From assembly GCF_022179765.1 (NCBI RefSeq), contig NZ_BPRE01000007.1, positions 1 to 64,000 of the forward strand: a DNA stretch of 64,000 bases, written 5' to 3'. This DNA is from Methylorubrum suomiense (GTDB lineage: Bacteria > Pseudomonadota > Alphaproteobacteria > Rhizobiales > Beijerinckiaceae). Of this stretch, positions 25,701-32,178 are shown in pieces (within the stretch, counting starts at the first letter, position 1; every line of letters begins with the position of its first letter). The position numbers were made by a program, and so were the translations under genes. Under the pieces are notes generated by a model. The model had not been told where the DNA came from. It searched no databases and saw nothing but the letters and a program-made list of their open reading frames with translations.

Positions 25701-25997
25701 AAGAGCGGCATCGGAGCAGAAGCAGGCAAGGCTCTGGCCACCGGCGGCCTCAATCTACCGAAGCGTATCACGCAGGCGTTCGAGGATTGGCAGGCCGGCA
25801 AGAACGTCGACCGCCTAGCCGCGCTGCTGACCTCGCCAGAGGGAGGACGGCGTCTTGCGGATCTCGCGAACGCCAAGCCGGGCGCCAGCACGATCAGCCT
25901 CTTGAACCGGCTCGTGGTGCTCGGCGCACGCGGTGCCGGCGGCGGGGACCGTGATGCCCGTGAGGCCACGCAGCTTCGCGTTCGCGCGGTCCCATAG
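22731..25997 (+). CDS. Very large ejection/internal virion protein (1088 aa)
   Basis: The ATG overlaps the previous stop. The N-terminus has two repeats of a DPF-(D/E)-x-L-(V/L)-AANP-(K/Q)-P motif, then a SAGAGIIRGAAGLPDLPQTVLGL membrane-active-looking segment, as in injected proteins that form a trans-envelope conduit. The remainder is long alpha-helical stretches with repeated Ala/Arg/Glu. It is probably the P22 gp16-position protein, although no direct similarity is claimed. The last 20-30 residues (RGAGGGDRDAREATQL) are low in complexity and run opposite a reverse-strand membrane gene, so the true C-terminus may have been altered by recombination there. Confidence 0.6.
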   Translation: MSDPFDDLVAANPKPRVAEPASDPFEKLLAANPQPKASEKSSVVGDVVQSAGAGIIRGAAGLPDLPQTVLGLAEAGIGYVTDKVAKGARALAGKAPLTEAETAAAREAVKGALPSPSELPMPGQTAIGALEAATGKLYEPQTTAGEYARTLAEFVPGAGKTVATAVRNAAVPALASESAGQVTKGTSAEPVARLVGGVAGGAAQAFTRRPSTAERLFDAGVGKISADEVTAVRSLMDDAAARGVSLTWAEALQQVVGPRRLGDLQRVVEGQGGLSEFFAARPDQIKAAGQAGLDAIAPASSSAARTGEVVQAAARNAVAATPEGQAVIRATQAAGRRVSPDQAGQVIQREMRQVADEREAVRSEQGNRDYPAARAAPERIGIDRTVTVERPGEPQLQTLDNNAGAPLRYDPPPQGPDTIGSMAPTRPEAPPVPAGSKSLARFIAENGGIGLERGDVKAAGLDRFHQPGVANLVRENGKGIDAYWRTRLIEEGYLPPDIGGGMERNIHDELIGLLEQEARGRRTYPWDWQGNDDRSGFNAVRDEFQASASQATSDIRRALTEAGVDPKTVDKGTLDRAAAALMRGDETDPLTAYERIVMAAKEPASGPSSRMVPTTVTEEISAPRFGQVNPQPAIDAIDAALDTAKGSVRSALEAVRRDLHGNRPDPVSGVRETDLTIDGLHQARERLDQVLREARAAGDGVMVSRLGNVRSALDEQLKTAPEMAAADANFAVNSRPLEPFAGNTPLGRVTQRDPDTRRLNTPAEQVPSHLEGATAAREFLANATPAARNAFEAREVTRILDGVSGEGGATAERIRAAMRQNEDLLALLPEARGRLQRLAVAHQGREAVERSPLGRIAQRPDVKKAIEALFPTKPTEGSAADVGAAVGAISRSNPLAARELVRTYLGTEFGARTKDLVSGPNGAAGSKFATAIRGNDLAGDSIFAAIRALPDGERLAAGFSRLLDIFEATGTRQNVGSRTSFNNEALAEMRKSGIGAEAGKALATGGLNLPKRITQAFEDWQAGKNVDRLAALLTSPEGGRRLADLANAKPGASTISLLNRLVVLGARGAGGGDRDAREATQLRVRAVP

Positions 25998-26180
25998 GCG
26001 GGTGATGAGAGCGGTGAAGAACGCGGCCATGATGACCGAGACACCGAAGCTGACCATCACCTGCGCCGGGTTGATCGGCACGTTGTAGCCTTCGGGCGGC
26101 ACCGACATGCCGTGCGTTAGGGCCGCGATGAACGCGATTTGCGCGAGGCACCAGAGCGCTTGCGATCGTGTGGCAGGCAT
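25815..26180 (-). CDS. Small two-TM membrane protein, antisense to the ejection gene end
   Basis: Read on the minus strand from ATG 26180, the 121-residue product has two clear membrane helices (ALWCLAQIAFIAALTHGM and VMVSFGVSVIMAAFFTALI) with a polar NVPINPAQ loop, then a basic RLWDRANAKLRG and a cytoplasmic tail. The hydrophobic pattern is too regular to be a shadow frame. The 3' third overlaps the plus-strand ejection gene by 183 nt, which is unusual. It may be a superinfection-exclusion or other lysogenic-conversion protein; that is a guess from position and size. Confidence 0.45.
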   Translation of the reverse strand: MPATRSQALWCLAQIAFIAALTHGMSVPPEGYNVPINPAQVMVSFGVSVIMAAFFTALITRLWDRANAKLRGLTGITVPAAGTACAEHHEPVQEADRAGARLGVREIRKTPSSLWRGQQRG

Positions 26181-26313
26181 GGCCGCAGAGTAGCACGACC
26201 GCACCCTGAAGCTATTGCCCTCAGAGGGGGTTCACTCCGGCCCTGCTATAAGACCAGAGCCAGGGCTGTTCGGCACGTGCTGCGGTGAGGTTGTCGAGAG
26301 CCGCACGGCAACA

Positions 26314-26335
26314 CCCTTGACCCGTCGGGCGAAAC
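26314..26335 (+). promoter_or_regulatory. Repeated TTGACCCG-type motif, candidate phage promoter/operator (copy 2)
   Basis: It is nearly identical to 11683-11704 (CCTTGACCCG-T-CGGGC, then GAAAC). It lies 88 nt upstream of the start of the right-end fibre block. The two copies differ at two positions only, one being the dyad centre. Confidence 0.4.
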
Positions 26336-26380
26336 CCGCGAATTGATCACCGTCCGCAGCGCTGCGCGCCGGACCCTGAT

Positions 26381-26410
26381 GCCCCGCCCCCGTGCGGGGC
26401 TTCTTCGTTT
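26381..26410 (+). terminator. Rho-independent terminator upstream of the collar-fibre gene
   Basis: GCCCCGC (26381-26387) pairs with GCGGGGC (26394-26400), loop CCCCGT, followed by TTCTTCGTTT. As at 11928, the terminator sits just before a gene start and just after the repeated TTGACCCG motif. Confidence 0.65.
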
Positions 26411-26422
26411 CCAGGCCTCCCC

Positions 26423-27649
26423 ATGCATCATCCGCTCGCTGCCGGGCTCGCGCTCGCGCTGGGCCTGATCGCGTCCGCGTCGGCGACCGAGTCGTGGCCG
26501 AAGTCGCGACAGCAGGTCCTCGACGCCTCGGGTCGGCCGCTGCTGTCGCCCAGCGTCGCGTTTTTCGCGGCCGGTACGACGAGCCCGCTCACGGTCTATT
26601 CCGATCCAGGGCTGACGAAGCCCCTGCCCCATCCGGTGAAGGCGGACGGCAACGGCCGATTCCCGCGCATCTACCTGCCGGAGGTGCGCTACGCGGAGCA
26701 GGTCCTCGGCCCCTACGGCGAAACGCTGTGGCGCGACGATGGCCTTGGCTCCGTACCGCCGACCACGGATAGCGGCAGCGGCGGCGGGACGATCGATCCG
26801 TCCGCCGTCGCCAGCACCGGTGACGTGAAGTGGCGCATGGACGCCGGAATCCTCCCCGGCTGGGTGCGGATGAACGGCCGCACGCTCGGCGGCGCCGGGT
26901 CGGGCGCGACGGAGCTCGCTTCCGCGTCCGCTGCGACCGCCTTCGCCTATCTCTGGAACACCTTCCCCGACACGGTCGCCTCGGTGGTCGGCGGGCGCGG
27001 CACGTCGGCGGCGAGCGATTTCGCGGCCGGCAAGCAGATCGTCATCCCGACGATGCAGGGCCTCGTGCAGGCCGGTCTCGACGACATGGGATCGAGCCCG
27101 GCCGGGCGATTGCAGACGATCACCGATCTGACGCTCACCGCCGGCTCGACCACTGCCACCGTCGCCAGCGCGTCCCGGCTCGCGATCGGCATGACGGTGA
27201 CGGCGGACGGCATCTCGTCCGGCACCACGGTGACGGACATCGCCGGCACCACGATCACGCTGTCCCAGCCCGCGGCGGCCGGCTCGACCGGCACGGTGTC
27301 GGGGGCGCGGTTTTCGCTCCTTGGCGATGCGCAGGCGACGGCGCAGGTCGGGGGCGATGCCCTGTCCAGCCTGACCAACCGGAACCTCCCGGCCGTTCTG
27401 CCGTCGGGCACGGTGACCGTCGATTACCCGTCGCACGGCTACGTCTCGCCCGAAGCGCTCATCAATCTGGCGTTCGGTGACGGCGGCACGATCGCCAACG
27501 TCTCGAACATCCTCATCCGCTTGAAGGGCGCCCAGACGACGCCCCCCGGCGCGAAGACGTTCAGCGTCTCGCAGCCCAACCCCGGCGGCGACGTGCCGGT
27601 CTCGAACCTTTCGCCGATGCGCCTCGGCACCTTCTATCTGAAGCTCTGA
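26423..27649 (+). CDS. Tail-collar-domain fibre protein with signal peptide (408 aa)
   Basis: A signal peptide opens the protein (HHPLAAGLALALGLIASASA). Residues about 25-95 match a short phage-tail domain: QQVLDASGRPLLSPSVAFFA, then YSDPGLTKPLPHPVKADGNGRF. From about 132 a collar domain follows: GDVKWRMDAGILPGWVRMNG, then a KQIVIPTMQGLVQAGLD segment equivalent to the L-PDLRGR motif of phage collar proteins. A beta-rich insertion (TATVASASRLAIGMTVTADG) interrupts it and the last 100 residues complete the domain. It is a likely receptor-binding fibre tip. Why it carries an export signal is unexplained. Confidence 0.65.
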   Translation: MHHPLAAGLALALGLIASASATESWPKSRQQVLDASGRPLLSPSVAFFAAGTTSPLTVYSDPGLTKPLPHPVKADGNGRFPRIYLPEVRYAEQVLGPYGETLWRDDGLGSVPPTTDSGSGGGTIDPSAVASTGDVKWRMDAGILPGWVRMNGRTLGGAGSGATELASASAATAFAYLWNTFPDTVASVVGGRGTSAASDFAAGKQIVIPTMQGLVQAGLDDMGSSPAGRLQTITDLTLTAGSTTATVASASRLAIGMTVTADGISSGTTVTDIAGTTITLSQPAAAGSTGTVSGARFSLLGDAQATAQVGGDALSSLTNRNLPAVLPSGTVTVDYPSHGYVSPEALINLAFGDGGTIANVSNILIRLKGAQTTPPGAKTFSVSQPNPGGDVPVSNLSPMRLGTFYLKL

Positions 27650-27653
27650 GCCG

Positions 27654-28040
27654 ATGCCGTCCTTCATGAACACCCTCGGCGCGGTGTCCCGGCAGGCGCA
27701 GTGGCGCTTCCGGCACGTCTTCCGCAGCGCCGATGAGCGCGGTCGCCTCGACGTCACGGATGCCGGGCTGATCGACTTTTCGGCCTGCTCCGAAGTCGCG
27801 CTCCAGGTGACGCCCCGGGCGCCCCATCGCGGGTGCTGGGGCAGGCAGGAGCCGGCCCCCGTGCTCGCGGCCTCGCTCGTGGGCGGTTCGCTCGTCGTCT
27901 CCAACCCCGGCATCGTCGAGGCGGTGTTCCCCGCCGGCTCGCTGCTCTGCCTCGAACCCGGCCTCTACGACGCGCGGGTCTTCGTCACCATCGGCCCGGA
28001 GACAGAAGAGATCTTCTGCGAGCCGGTCGAAATCGCCTGA
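27654..28040 (+). CDS. Hypothetical tail-module protein (128 aa)
   Basis: It starts 5 nt after the collar fibre (ATG 27654; ATG 27666 also possible). It is a beta-sandwich-like small protein: WRFRHVFRSADERGRLDVTD, ACSEVALQVTP, GIVEAVFPAGSLLCLEPGLYD and DARVFVTIGPETEEIF. The layout (lead strand, L-x-P-G-x-Y-x-x-x-V centre, final strand) recalls small baseplate or fibre-adaptor proteins, where GxYxxxV is frequent. This is a fold-level guess, and no named family is certain. Confidence 0.55.
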   Translation: MPSFMNTLGAVSRQAQWRFRHVFRSADERGRLDVTDAGLIDFSACSEVALQVTPRAPHRGCWGRQEPAPVLAASLVGGSLVVSNPGIVEAVFPAGSLLCLEPGLYDARVFVTIGPETEEIFCEPVEIA

Positions 28041-28050
28041 GGTCGCCCCG

Positions 28051-28413
28051 ATGCCGAGCTATCCCCTGCGCCCGACGTTCCCGGTCGATGTCCGATCGCC
28101 CTCGGGCACGGTGAGGATCGGGCGCCAAGGCACGGCCGTCACCGTCGACGTCACCGGCGAGCAGCTCCTGGCGACGCTGCCTCCCACCACGGGCCAGCTC
28201 TTCGGGGCGCTCGAGGGAATGTTCCCCGGCTCGACTGCGATGGTCGCGGGTGCCGTCCCCGCCGATCCGTCGAGCCCGGTCCACCGGGCCTACCAGACGA
28301 CGGCGTTCGTCTCACCAGGGTGCGCGCTGCTCGTCTTCGTCCAGGCCACGCTCGGCCTGACCGATTTGCAGGTGGAAAGCCTGCTCGCCGCCGCCGCTCT
28401 CCAGCCGAAGTGA
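28051..28413 (+). CDS. Hypothetical tail-module protein (120 aa)
   Basis: A small soluble protein of about 120 residues: an N-terminal beta part (FPVDVRSPSGTVRIGRQGTA) and a helical, hydrophobic second half ending LGLTDLQVESLLAAAALQPK. It has no signal peptide or membrane helix. It lies 10 nt after its neighbour and 11 nt before the next start, so it is surely within the same transcript. No family is recognised. Confidence 0.55.
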   Translation: MPSYPLRPTFPVDVRSPSGTVRIGRQGTAVTVDVTGEQLLATLPPTTGQLFGALEGMFPGSTAMVAGAVPADPSSPVHRAYQTTAFVSPGCALLVFVQATLGLTDLQVESLLAAAALQPK

Positions 28414-28424
28414 AGGGACTTCAC

Positions 28425-29819
28425 ATGATCCCGATGTTCCGCGCGGCACTCGCCGCCCTGGCGGTCGCGTCCTGCCTCTTCGGGTCGGCCCCTGTGCTGG
28501 CTCAGACCTTCATCCTGCCGGAGATCGGCCTACAGAATAGCGGCTCCCAGCGCTCGCTTGCGGTCAAGGATCGTGTCAGCGGGACGATGGCCCCGATGGG
28601 CTACATCGACACCGCGACCGGGAAGTTCGTTTCAGCCCCCGGAAAATTCGAGATCAAGACCAAATCGCCGGCTGATCTCAGTATGGCCGGTGAGAAAAAC
28701 CCGAACGTCATCATGTTCGGCGCAGGCAACGCCATCTCGTTCTGCCCGTCTCTGTCATGCGTAAACGGGCCGCCGAACGGTTCGATCGACCCGCTGTTCT
28801 TCGACCATCAACGCGCCTCGCTCTTCCTCTCCGCGCAGACGCAGATGGACGGCCAAGCCGAAGAGCAGACCCTCGGCATCACCACCACGATCAAGACGGG
28901 CTATGCCAAGCCCTACACGCAATCGACGGCCTACGCGCTCGGCGACAACGTCAACGTCGGCAACGCCACCTATCGGGTGATCCAGGCGGGCACCACGGGC
29001 GCGACGGCGGTGCTGCCGGGCTCGCGTCCGACCGATCTCCCCTTCAATCTGACCGATGGCACGGTTCGGTGGACGTGGGTCAACGACGCCTTCATCAACG
29101 CGAAGGTCGGCATCTACAACGAGACGGAGGTGGTCGCCGGCGGGGGACAGAGTTGGTCCCAGGCCAACAATTTCATGCTTCAGCGGGGCGTGATCCCGAC
29201 GTTCCACACGAACACCGAACTCGACTTCACGAACAATTCCGGCACCGATTGCGTCGCGGGCGTCTCGAACTGCCTCGGCCTCTACATCCGGATGGCCGGG
29301 TCGAACCGCTCCACGTCCGCAATCTCGATCGAGGGCGTTGAGGAGACTGGCCGCTCGTTGTTCGGCACCCGGTTCGTCGGTCCCCTCGCCGATACCACGA
29401 TCGACATCGGCACCACCGGCACCATCGGTCTCGGCATCGGCACCTTCACGGCGGCCAGCTTCACCAATGCGGCCATCAGCGACGCATCGACCGCCCCCGT
29501 TGGGTTGAACATCGCCGGCGCAAAAAGCCTCGCCGCGATCCGCGTCGCTTCGACTGGAGCCGCCGGCATCGACCTGCGAGACGGCGCTTTCTCCGGCCAG
29601 CAAATCATCGGCAAGAGCTTCTCCATCGACGGGGCCGGAAACGGGGTTTTCGGCAACCTCTCCGTGACGGGGCAGATCTATGAGCCCAGCCCGTTGATCC
29701 CGGCGACCAGCGTGACGGCCTGCACCAAAGGGCAACACTCCTGGGATGCCAATTACGAGTACCGCTGCGTCGCGACGAACACCTGGAAGCGTGTCCCCTA
29801 CGCGGCGGGCAGCTGGTGA
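28425..29819 (+). CDS. Fibre-like phage protein with signal peptide (464 aa)
   Basis: ATG 28425 follows a GAAGGGACTT sequence and begins a signal peptide (FRAALAALAVASCLFGSAPVLAQ). The longer in-frame upstream region lies inside the previous gene and is rejected. The mature chain is beta-rich with Gly/Thr/Asn repeats. It ends in a CTKGQHSWDANYEYRCVATN-TWKR motif, a pattern I recognise from the C-termini of prophage tail proteins in alphaproteobacteria. A central YTQSTAYALGDNVNVGNATY segment resembles a carbohydrate-binding 5/12-type or fibre module. The likely role is adhesion or tail-fibre; the exact function is unknown. Confidence 0.6.
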   Translation: MIPMFRAALAALAVASCLFGSAPVLAQTFILPEIGLQNSGSQRSLAVKDRVSGTMAPMGYIDTATGKFVSAPGKFEIKTKSPADLSMAGEKNPNVIMFGAGNAISFCPSLSCVNGPPNGSIDPLFFDHQRASLFLSAQTQMDGQAEEQTLGITTTIKTGYAKPYTQSTAYALGDNVNVGNATYRVIQAGTTGATAVLPGSRPTDLPFNLTDGTVRWTWVNDAFINAKVGIYNETEVVAGGGQSWSQANNFMLQRGVIPTFHTNTELDFTNNSGTDCVAGVSNCLGLYIRMAGSNRSTSAISIEGVEETGRSLFGTRFVGPLADTTIDIGTTGTIGLGIGTFTAASFTNAAISDASTAPVGLNIAGAKSLAAIRVASTGAAGIDLRDGAFSGQQIIGKSFSIDGAGNGVFGNLSVTGQIYEPSPLIPATSVTACTKGQHSWDANYEYRCVATNTWKRVPYAAGSW

Positions 29820-29912
29820 CGGCGCAGGGGAAGCGGTCGCCCCCGGCAATCTCACTCGCGGGCTTGCGCGGGCGCGCGGCTCCTCTCTGATCCCGCCCAC
29901 CCCGGAATCATC

Positions 29913-30407
29913 ATGTCCCGCCTCGCCTACTATGCCGACTTCGTGTCGATGCCGGCGCTCGCGCTGGCGCTGATCCTGTTCGGCGGCGCCACGCTGCCGG
30001 GCATCGTCCTCGGCCTCGTCGCTTGGACGCTCGCCGAGTACGCCATTCACCGCGTGCTGTTCCACCGCCTGCCCCTGTTCAAGGCGGGCCATGACGAGCA
30101 CCATGCCAAGCCCTCGGGCCGAACCGGGGTCACGTCCTGGCATTCGCTCCTCGTCTTCGGGGCGCTGTTCCTGGTGCTGTCGGCCGGCATCCTCGCGGGC
30201 ATCGCCCTCGGGTATCTCGCCTACATCGCCGCCCACCACGCCGTGCATCACTGGCGGGTCGCGCCTGGGCATCCGCTCTACGGTCTGAAGATCCGGCACG
30301 CGATGCACCACCGCGGCGACGAGGTGAACTTCGGCGTTGTCACGACCGCGTGGGATCGGCTGTTCGGAACGTACCGGCCGATCCGGGCAAAGCTCGCCCA
30401 AATCTAG
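29913..30407 (+). CDS. Fatty acid hydroxylase/sterol desaturase superfamily membrane protein
   Basis: The 164-residue product has hydrophobic segments at about 12-42 and 78-106. It carries the di-iron histidine boxes of the family: HRVLFH (46-51), HDEHH (60-64), HHAVHH (108-113) and HAMHH (129-133), with the terminal NFGVVTTAWDRLFGTY (139-154). These enzymes oxidise lipid or sterol C-H bonds with O2 at the membrane. It is short for the family but keeps all boxes. It sits between a tail gene and the lysozyme gene, so it is probably an accessory gene that modifies host lipids; the substrate is unknown. Codon use and GC resemble neighbouring phage genes. Confidence 0.8.
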   Translation: MSRLAYYADFVSMPALALALILFGGATLPGIVLGLVAWTLAEYAIHRVLFHRLPLFKAGHDEHHAKPSGRTGVTSWHSLLVFGALFLVLSAGILAGIALGYLAYIAAHHAVHHWRVAPGHPLYGLKIRHAMHHRGDEVNFGVVTTAWDRLFGTYRPIRAKLAQI

Positions 30408-30429
30408 TCCACCCACATCGGAGATCGCG

Positions 30430-31113
30430 ATGGACCTCTCCCCCATCGGACGCGCGGCCCTCGTGGCGCGCGAAGGCGAGCGGCTGACCGCCTACAAGGA
30501 TTCGGTCGACGTTTGGACCATCGGCGTCGGGGTCACCACGGCCTCGGGGCTCATCAAGGTCACACCTGGGCTCAAGATCACGAAGGCGCAGAGCGATGCG
30601 CTGTTCGCGCAGGCCGTCGCGAAATACGTCGACCCGGTCCGCAAGGCGCTGCGCTCCGATCGGGCGTGGCCGCAGGAGTTCTTCGACGCCTGCGTGTCGC
30701 TGGCCTACAACATCGGGCCCGTCGGCTTTGCACAAAGCTCGGTCGTGCGCCGCGCCAACGCGGGCGACATGGCGGGCGCGATCGAGGCGTTCCTGATGTG
30801 GAACAAGCCCGCGGTCATCATCCCGCGCCGGCAGGGCGAGCGGGACCAGGCCGCGACCCCCTACAGCCAAGCGCTGCCACGCGCGCGCCGGGGCGATCCC
30901 CATCCGGTCTGGGCGTCATCCGCGGCTGTCCCGGTGGCGAAACCGCTACCCGATCCGCTGGCGCCGATCACGAAGGTCCCGCCTGCTCCCGCTCCCCAGC
31001 CCGCCCCCTCCGGCGGGCTTCTTCGTTCCGGGGTCCAGGCGACCGGCGGCGCGGTCCGCTCCGGACTGGCCGGGCTCTACGACCTGATCCACTCGGCGTT
31101 CCGGAAAGGCTGA
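30430..31113 (+). CDS. Endolysin, T4-type lysozyme (glycoside hydrolase family 24)
   Basis: ATG 30430 gives a 227-residue protein. The catalytic triad of T4-type lysozymes is exact in spacing: Glu15, Asp24 and Thr30 in EGERLTAYKDSVDVWTIGVG. LAYNIGPVGF and IPRRQGERD follow as in the family. Residues about 155-195 are a Pro-rich linker and the last 30 residues form an amphipathic SGVQATGGAVRSGLAGLYDL extension that is not in T4 lysozyme and may bind membrane or cell wall. There is no N-terminal signal or SAR helix, so release depends on a holin. It cleaves peptidoglycan glycan strands. Confidence 0.88.
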   Translation: MDLSPIGRAALVAREGERLTAYKDSVDVWTIGVGVTTASGLIKVTPGLKITKAQSDALFAQAVAKYVDPVRKALRSDRAWPQEFFDACVSLAYNIGPVGFAQSSVVRRANAGDMAGAIEAFLMWNKPAVIIPRRQGERDQAATPYSQALPRARRGDPHPVWASSAAVPVAKPLPDPLAPITKVPPAPAPQPAPSGGLLRSGVQATGGAVRSGLAGLYDLIHSAFRKG

Positions 31114-31116
31114 ACC

Positions 31117-31383
31117 ATGGCGCCCCGCCCTATCCTCGCACGGGCCCGTCTTGGCCTGCGCCGCTGCTGGCGTGCTGCCTCCGGCTGGCGGGTCTACCTG
31201 CTGGCCGCGTTGATGGCCTTGCCCGACGTCCTCGACGCGCTGCCCGGTATCGATCTAGCGCCGCTGCTGCCGGAGTGGCTGCCGGGCACCAAGGTCGCGG
31301 CGGTCCTCGCTGTCGCCCGCCTCGCGGCCCGCGCCTACGCGACCAAGCTCGCGACGCTGCCGGCGCGGGAGCCGCCGCGATGA
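31117..31383 (+). CDS. Small membrane protein of the lysis cassette (88 aa)
   Basis: It starts 3 nt after the lysozyme stop. It has a basic N-terminus (RARLGLRRCWRAASGWR), one or two hydrophobic stretches (VYLLAALMALPDVLDALPG and TKVAAVLAVARLAARAY) and a short polar tail. Size and place suit a holin or antiholin. There is no family-level match I can name. Its stop overlaps the start of the next membrane gene. Confidence 0.55.
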   Translation: MAPRPILARARLGLRRCWRAASGWRVYLLAALMALPDVLDALPGIDLAPLLPEWLPGTKVAAVLAVARLAARAYATKLATLPAREPPR

Positions 31384-31796
31384 ACCTCCTCGGCTGGCTC
31401 TCCAACCCGATCGGAAGCCTTCTCGGCACCTTCGGCTCGGGCCTGATCAAGGTGTTCGGCAACTCGGTGCTGGGGCCGATCCTCAAGGGGATGGAAAACG
31501 GCCAGAACACGCAACGCGATGTGGCGGTGCAGGTCGTTCAGGCGGAGATGGCGGCGAACTCCGCGAAGGCGGCCATCGCCCCCGCCTTCAAAGGGCTGAT
31601 CTACGGCATCGGCATCCCGCCCGCGATCCACTTCGGGGCGATGTGCCTCTCGAAGACCTTTGCGCTTGGCTGGCCCATCGAGCCGCTGCCGACCGAGTAC
31701 GTGGCGATCGAGGCCACGATCCTGACCGCCTTCTTCGTCTCCTCACCGCTGACGACGCTGGCGCGAGCTGGTGCTGCCCGCCTGCTGAAAGCCTGA
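31380..31796 (+). CDS. Holin-like membrane protein (138 aa)
   Basis: ATG 31380 overlaps the previous stop (ATGA). The upstream extension of this frame back to 30513 is a shadow of the lysozyme gene and is excluded. The protein begins NLLGWLSNPIGSLLGTFGSG, has a DVAVQVVQAEMAANS helix and two C-terminal hydrophobic segments (GLIYGIGIPPAIHFGAMCLS and YVAIEATILTAFFVS). The arrangement resembles the three-TM holins associated with gene transfer agents and prophages. It would time lysis by permeabilising the inner membrane. Confidence 0.6.
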   Translation: MNLLGWLSNPIGSLLGTFGSGLIKVFGNSVLGPILKGMENGQNTQRDVAVQVVQAEMAANSAKAAIAPAFKGLIYGIGIPPAIHFGAMCLSKTFALGWPIEPLPTEYVAIEATILTAFFVSSPLTTLARAGAARLLKA

Positions 31797-31800
31797 TCCG

Positions 31801-32157
31801 ATGGATACCTCGTTCCTCTCGGCCGGCCCGGTCACCTGGCCCGTGCTCTTCGCCTTCGCCCTGTTCGTGATTGGGCTGGGCAAGCTCGCCGATTGGGTGA
31901 CCGGCAAGTTCCGAGCCGGGACGAAGGACGCTGTCTCTCCGCTGACGATCGACATGGCGGCGGCCAAGATCGAGATTGCGTCGCTGAACGAGAAGCTGAA
32001 CGCCTTCAAGATCGAGGTCGCCCGGACCTACGTCACCGGCGACGTCATCACGCGCTTGGAGCAGCGAATTGACGTCCTCGTGAATTCGGTACGCGATGAG
32101 ATGAAGGAGACGCGGGACATCATGCTCAAGGCGATCACGGGCCGTCCGCGCGGCTGA
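31801..32157 (+). CDS. Spanin-like protein: one TM plus coiled coil (118 aa)
   Basis: Residues about 10-32 form a membrane helix (VTWPVLFAFALFVIGLGKLA). After a short linker, a coiled coil runs from about 52 to 110 (AAKIEIASLNEKLNAFKIEV and RLEQRIDVLVNSVRDEMKET). That topology fits an inner-membrane spanin (Rz-like) or a late membrane protein that tethers other components. No outer-membrane spanin lipoprotein is seen overlapping it. It is the last plus-strand gene of the prophage. Confidence 0.5.
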   Translation: MDTSFLSAGPVTWPVLFAFALFVIGLGKLADWVTGKFRAGTKDAVSPLTIDMAAAKIEIASLNEKLNAFKIEVARTYVTGDVITRLEQRIDVLVNSVRDEMKETRDIMLKAITGRPRG

Positions 32158-32178
32158 TCCTCGGCCGTTGACACCTGT

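Larger units (their letters stand above)
25998..26422. other. Intergenic segment before the collar-fibre gene
   Basis: No plus-strand gene is seen. The segment holds the 5' part of the reverse membrane gene, the second copy of the TTGACCCG-type motif (26314-26335), a short GCAGCGCTGC palindrome (26356-26365) and a terminator (26381-26410). Confidence 0.6.

Noticed and set aside
30513..31379. Long N-terminal extension of the holin-like frame back to 30513
   Set aside because: The upstream part is antiphase to the lysozyme coding sequence; the ATG at 31380 overlaps the preceding stop, which is the usual coupling in this phage.
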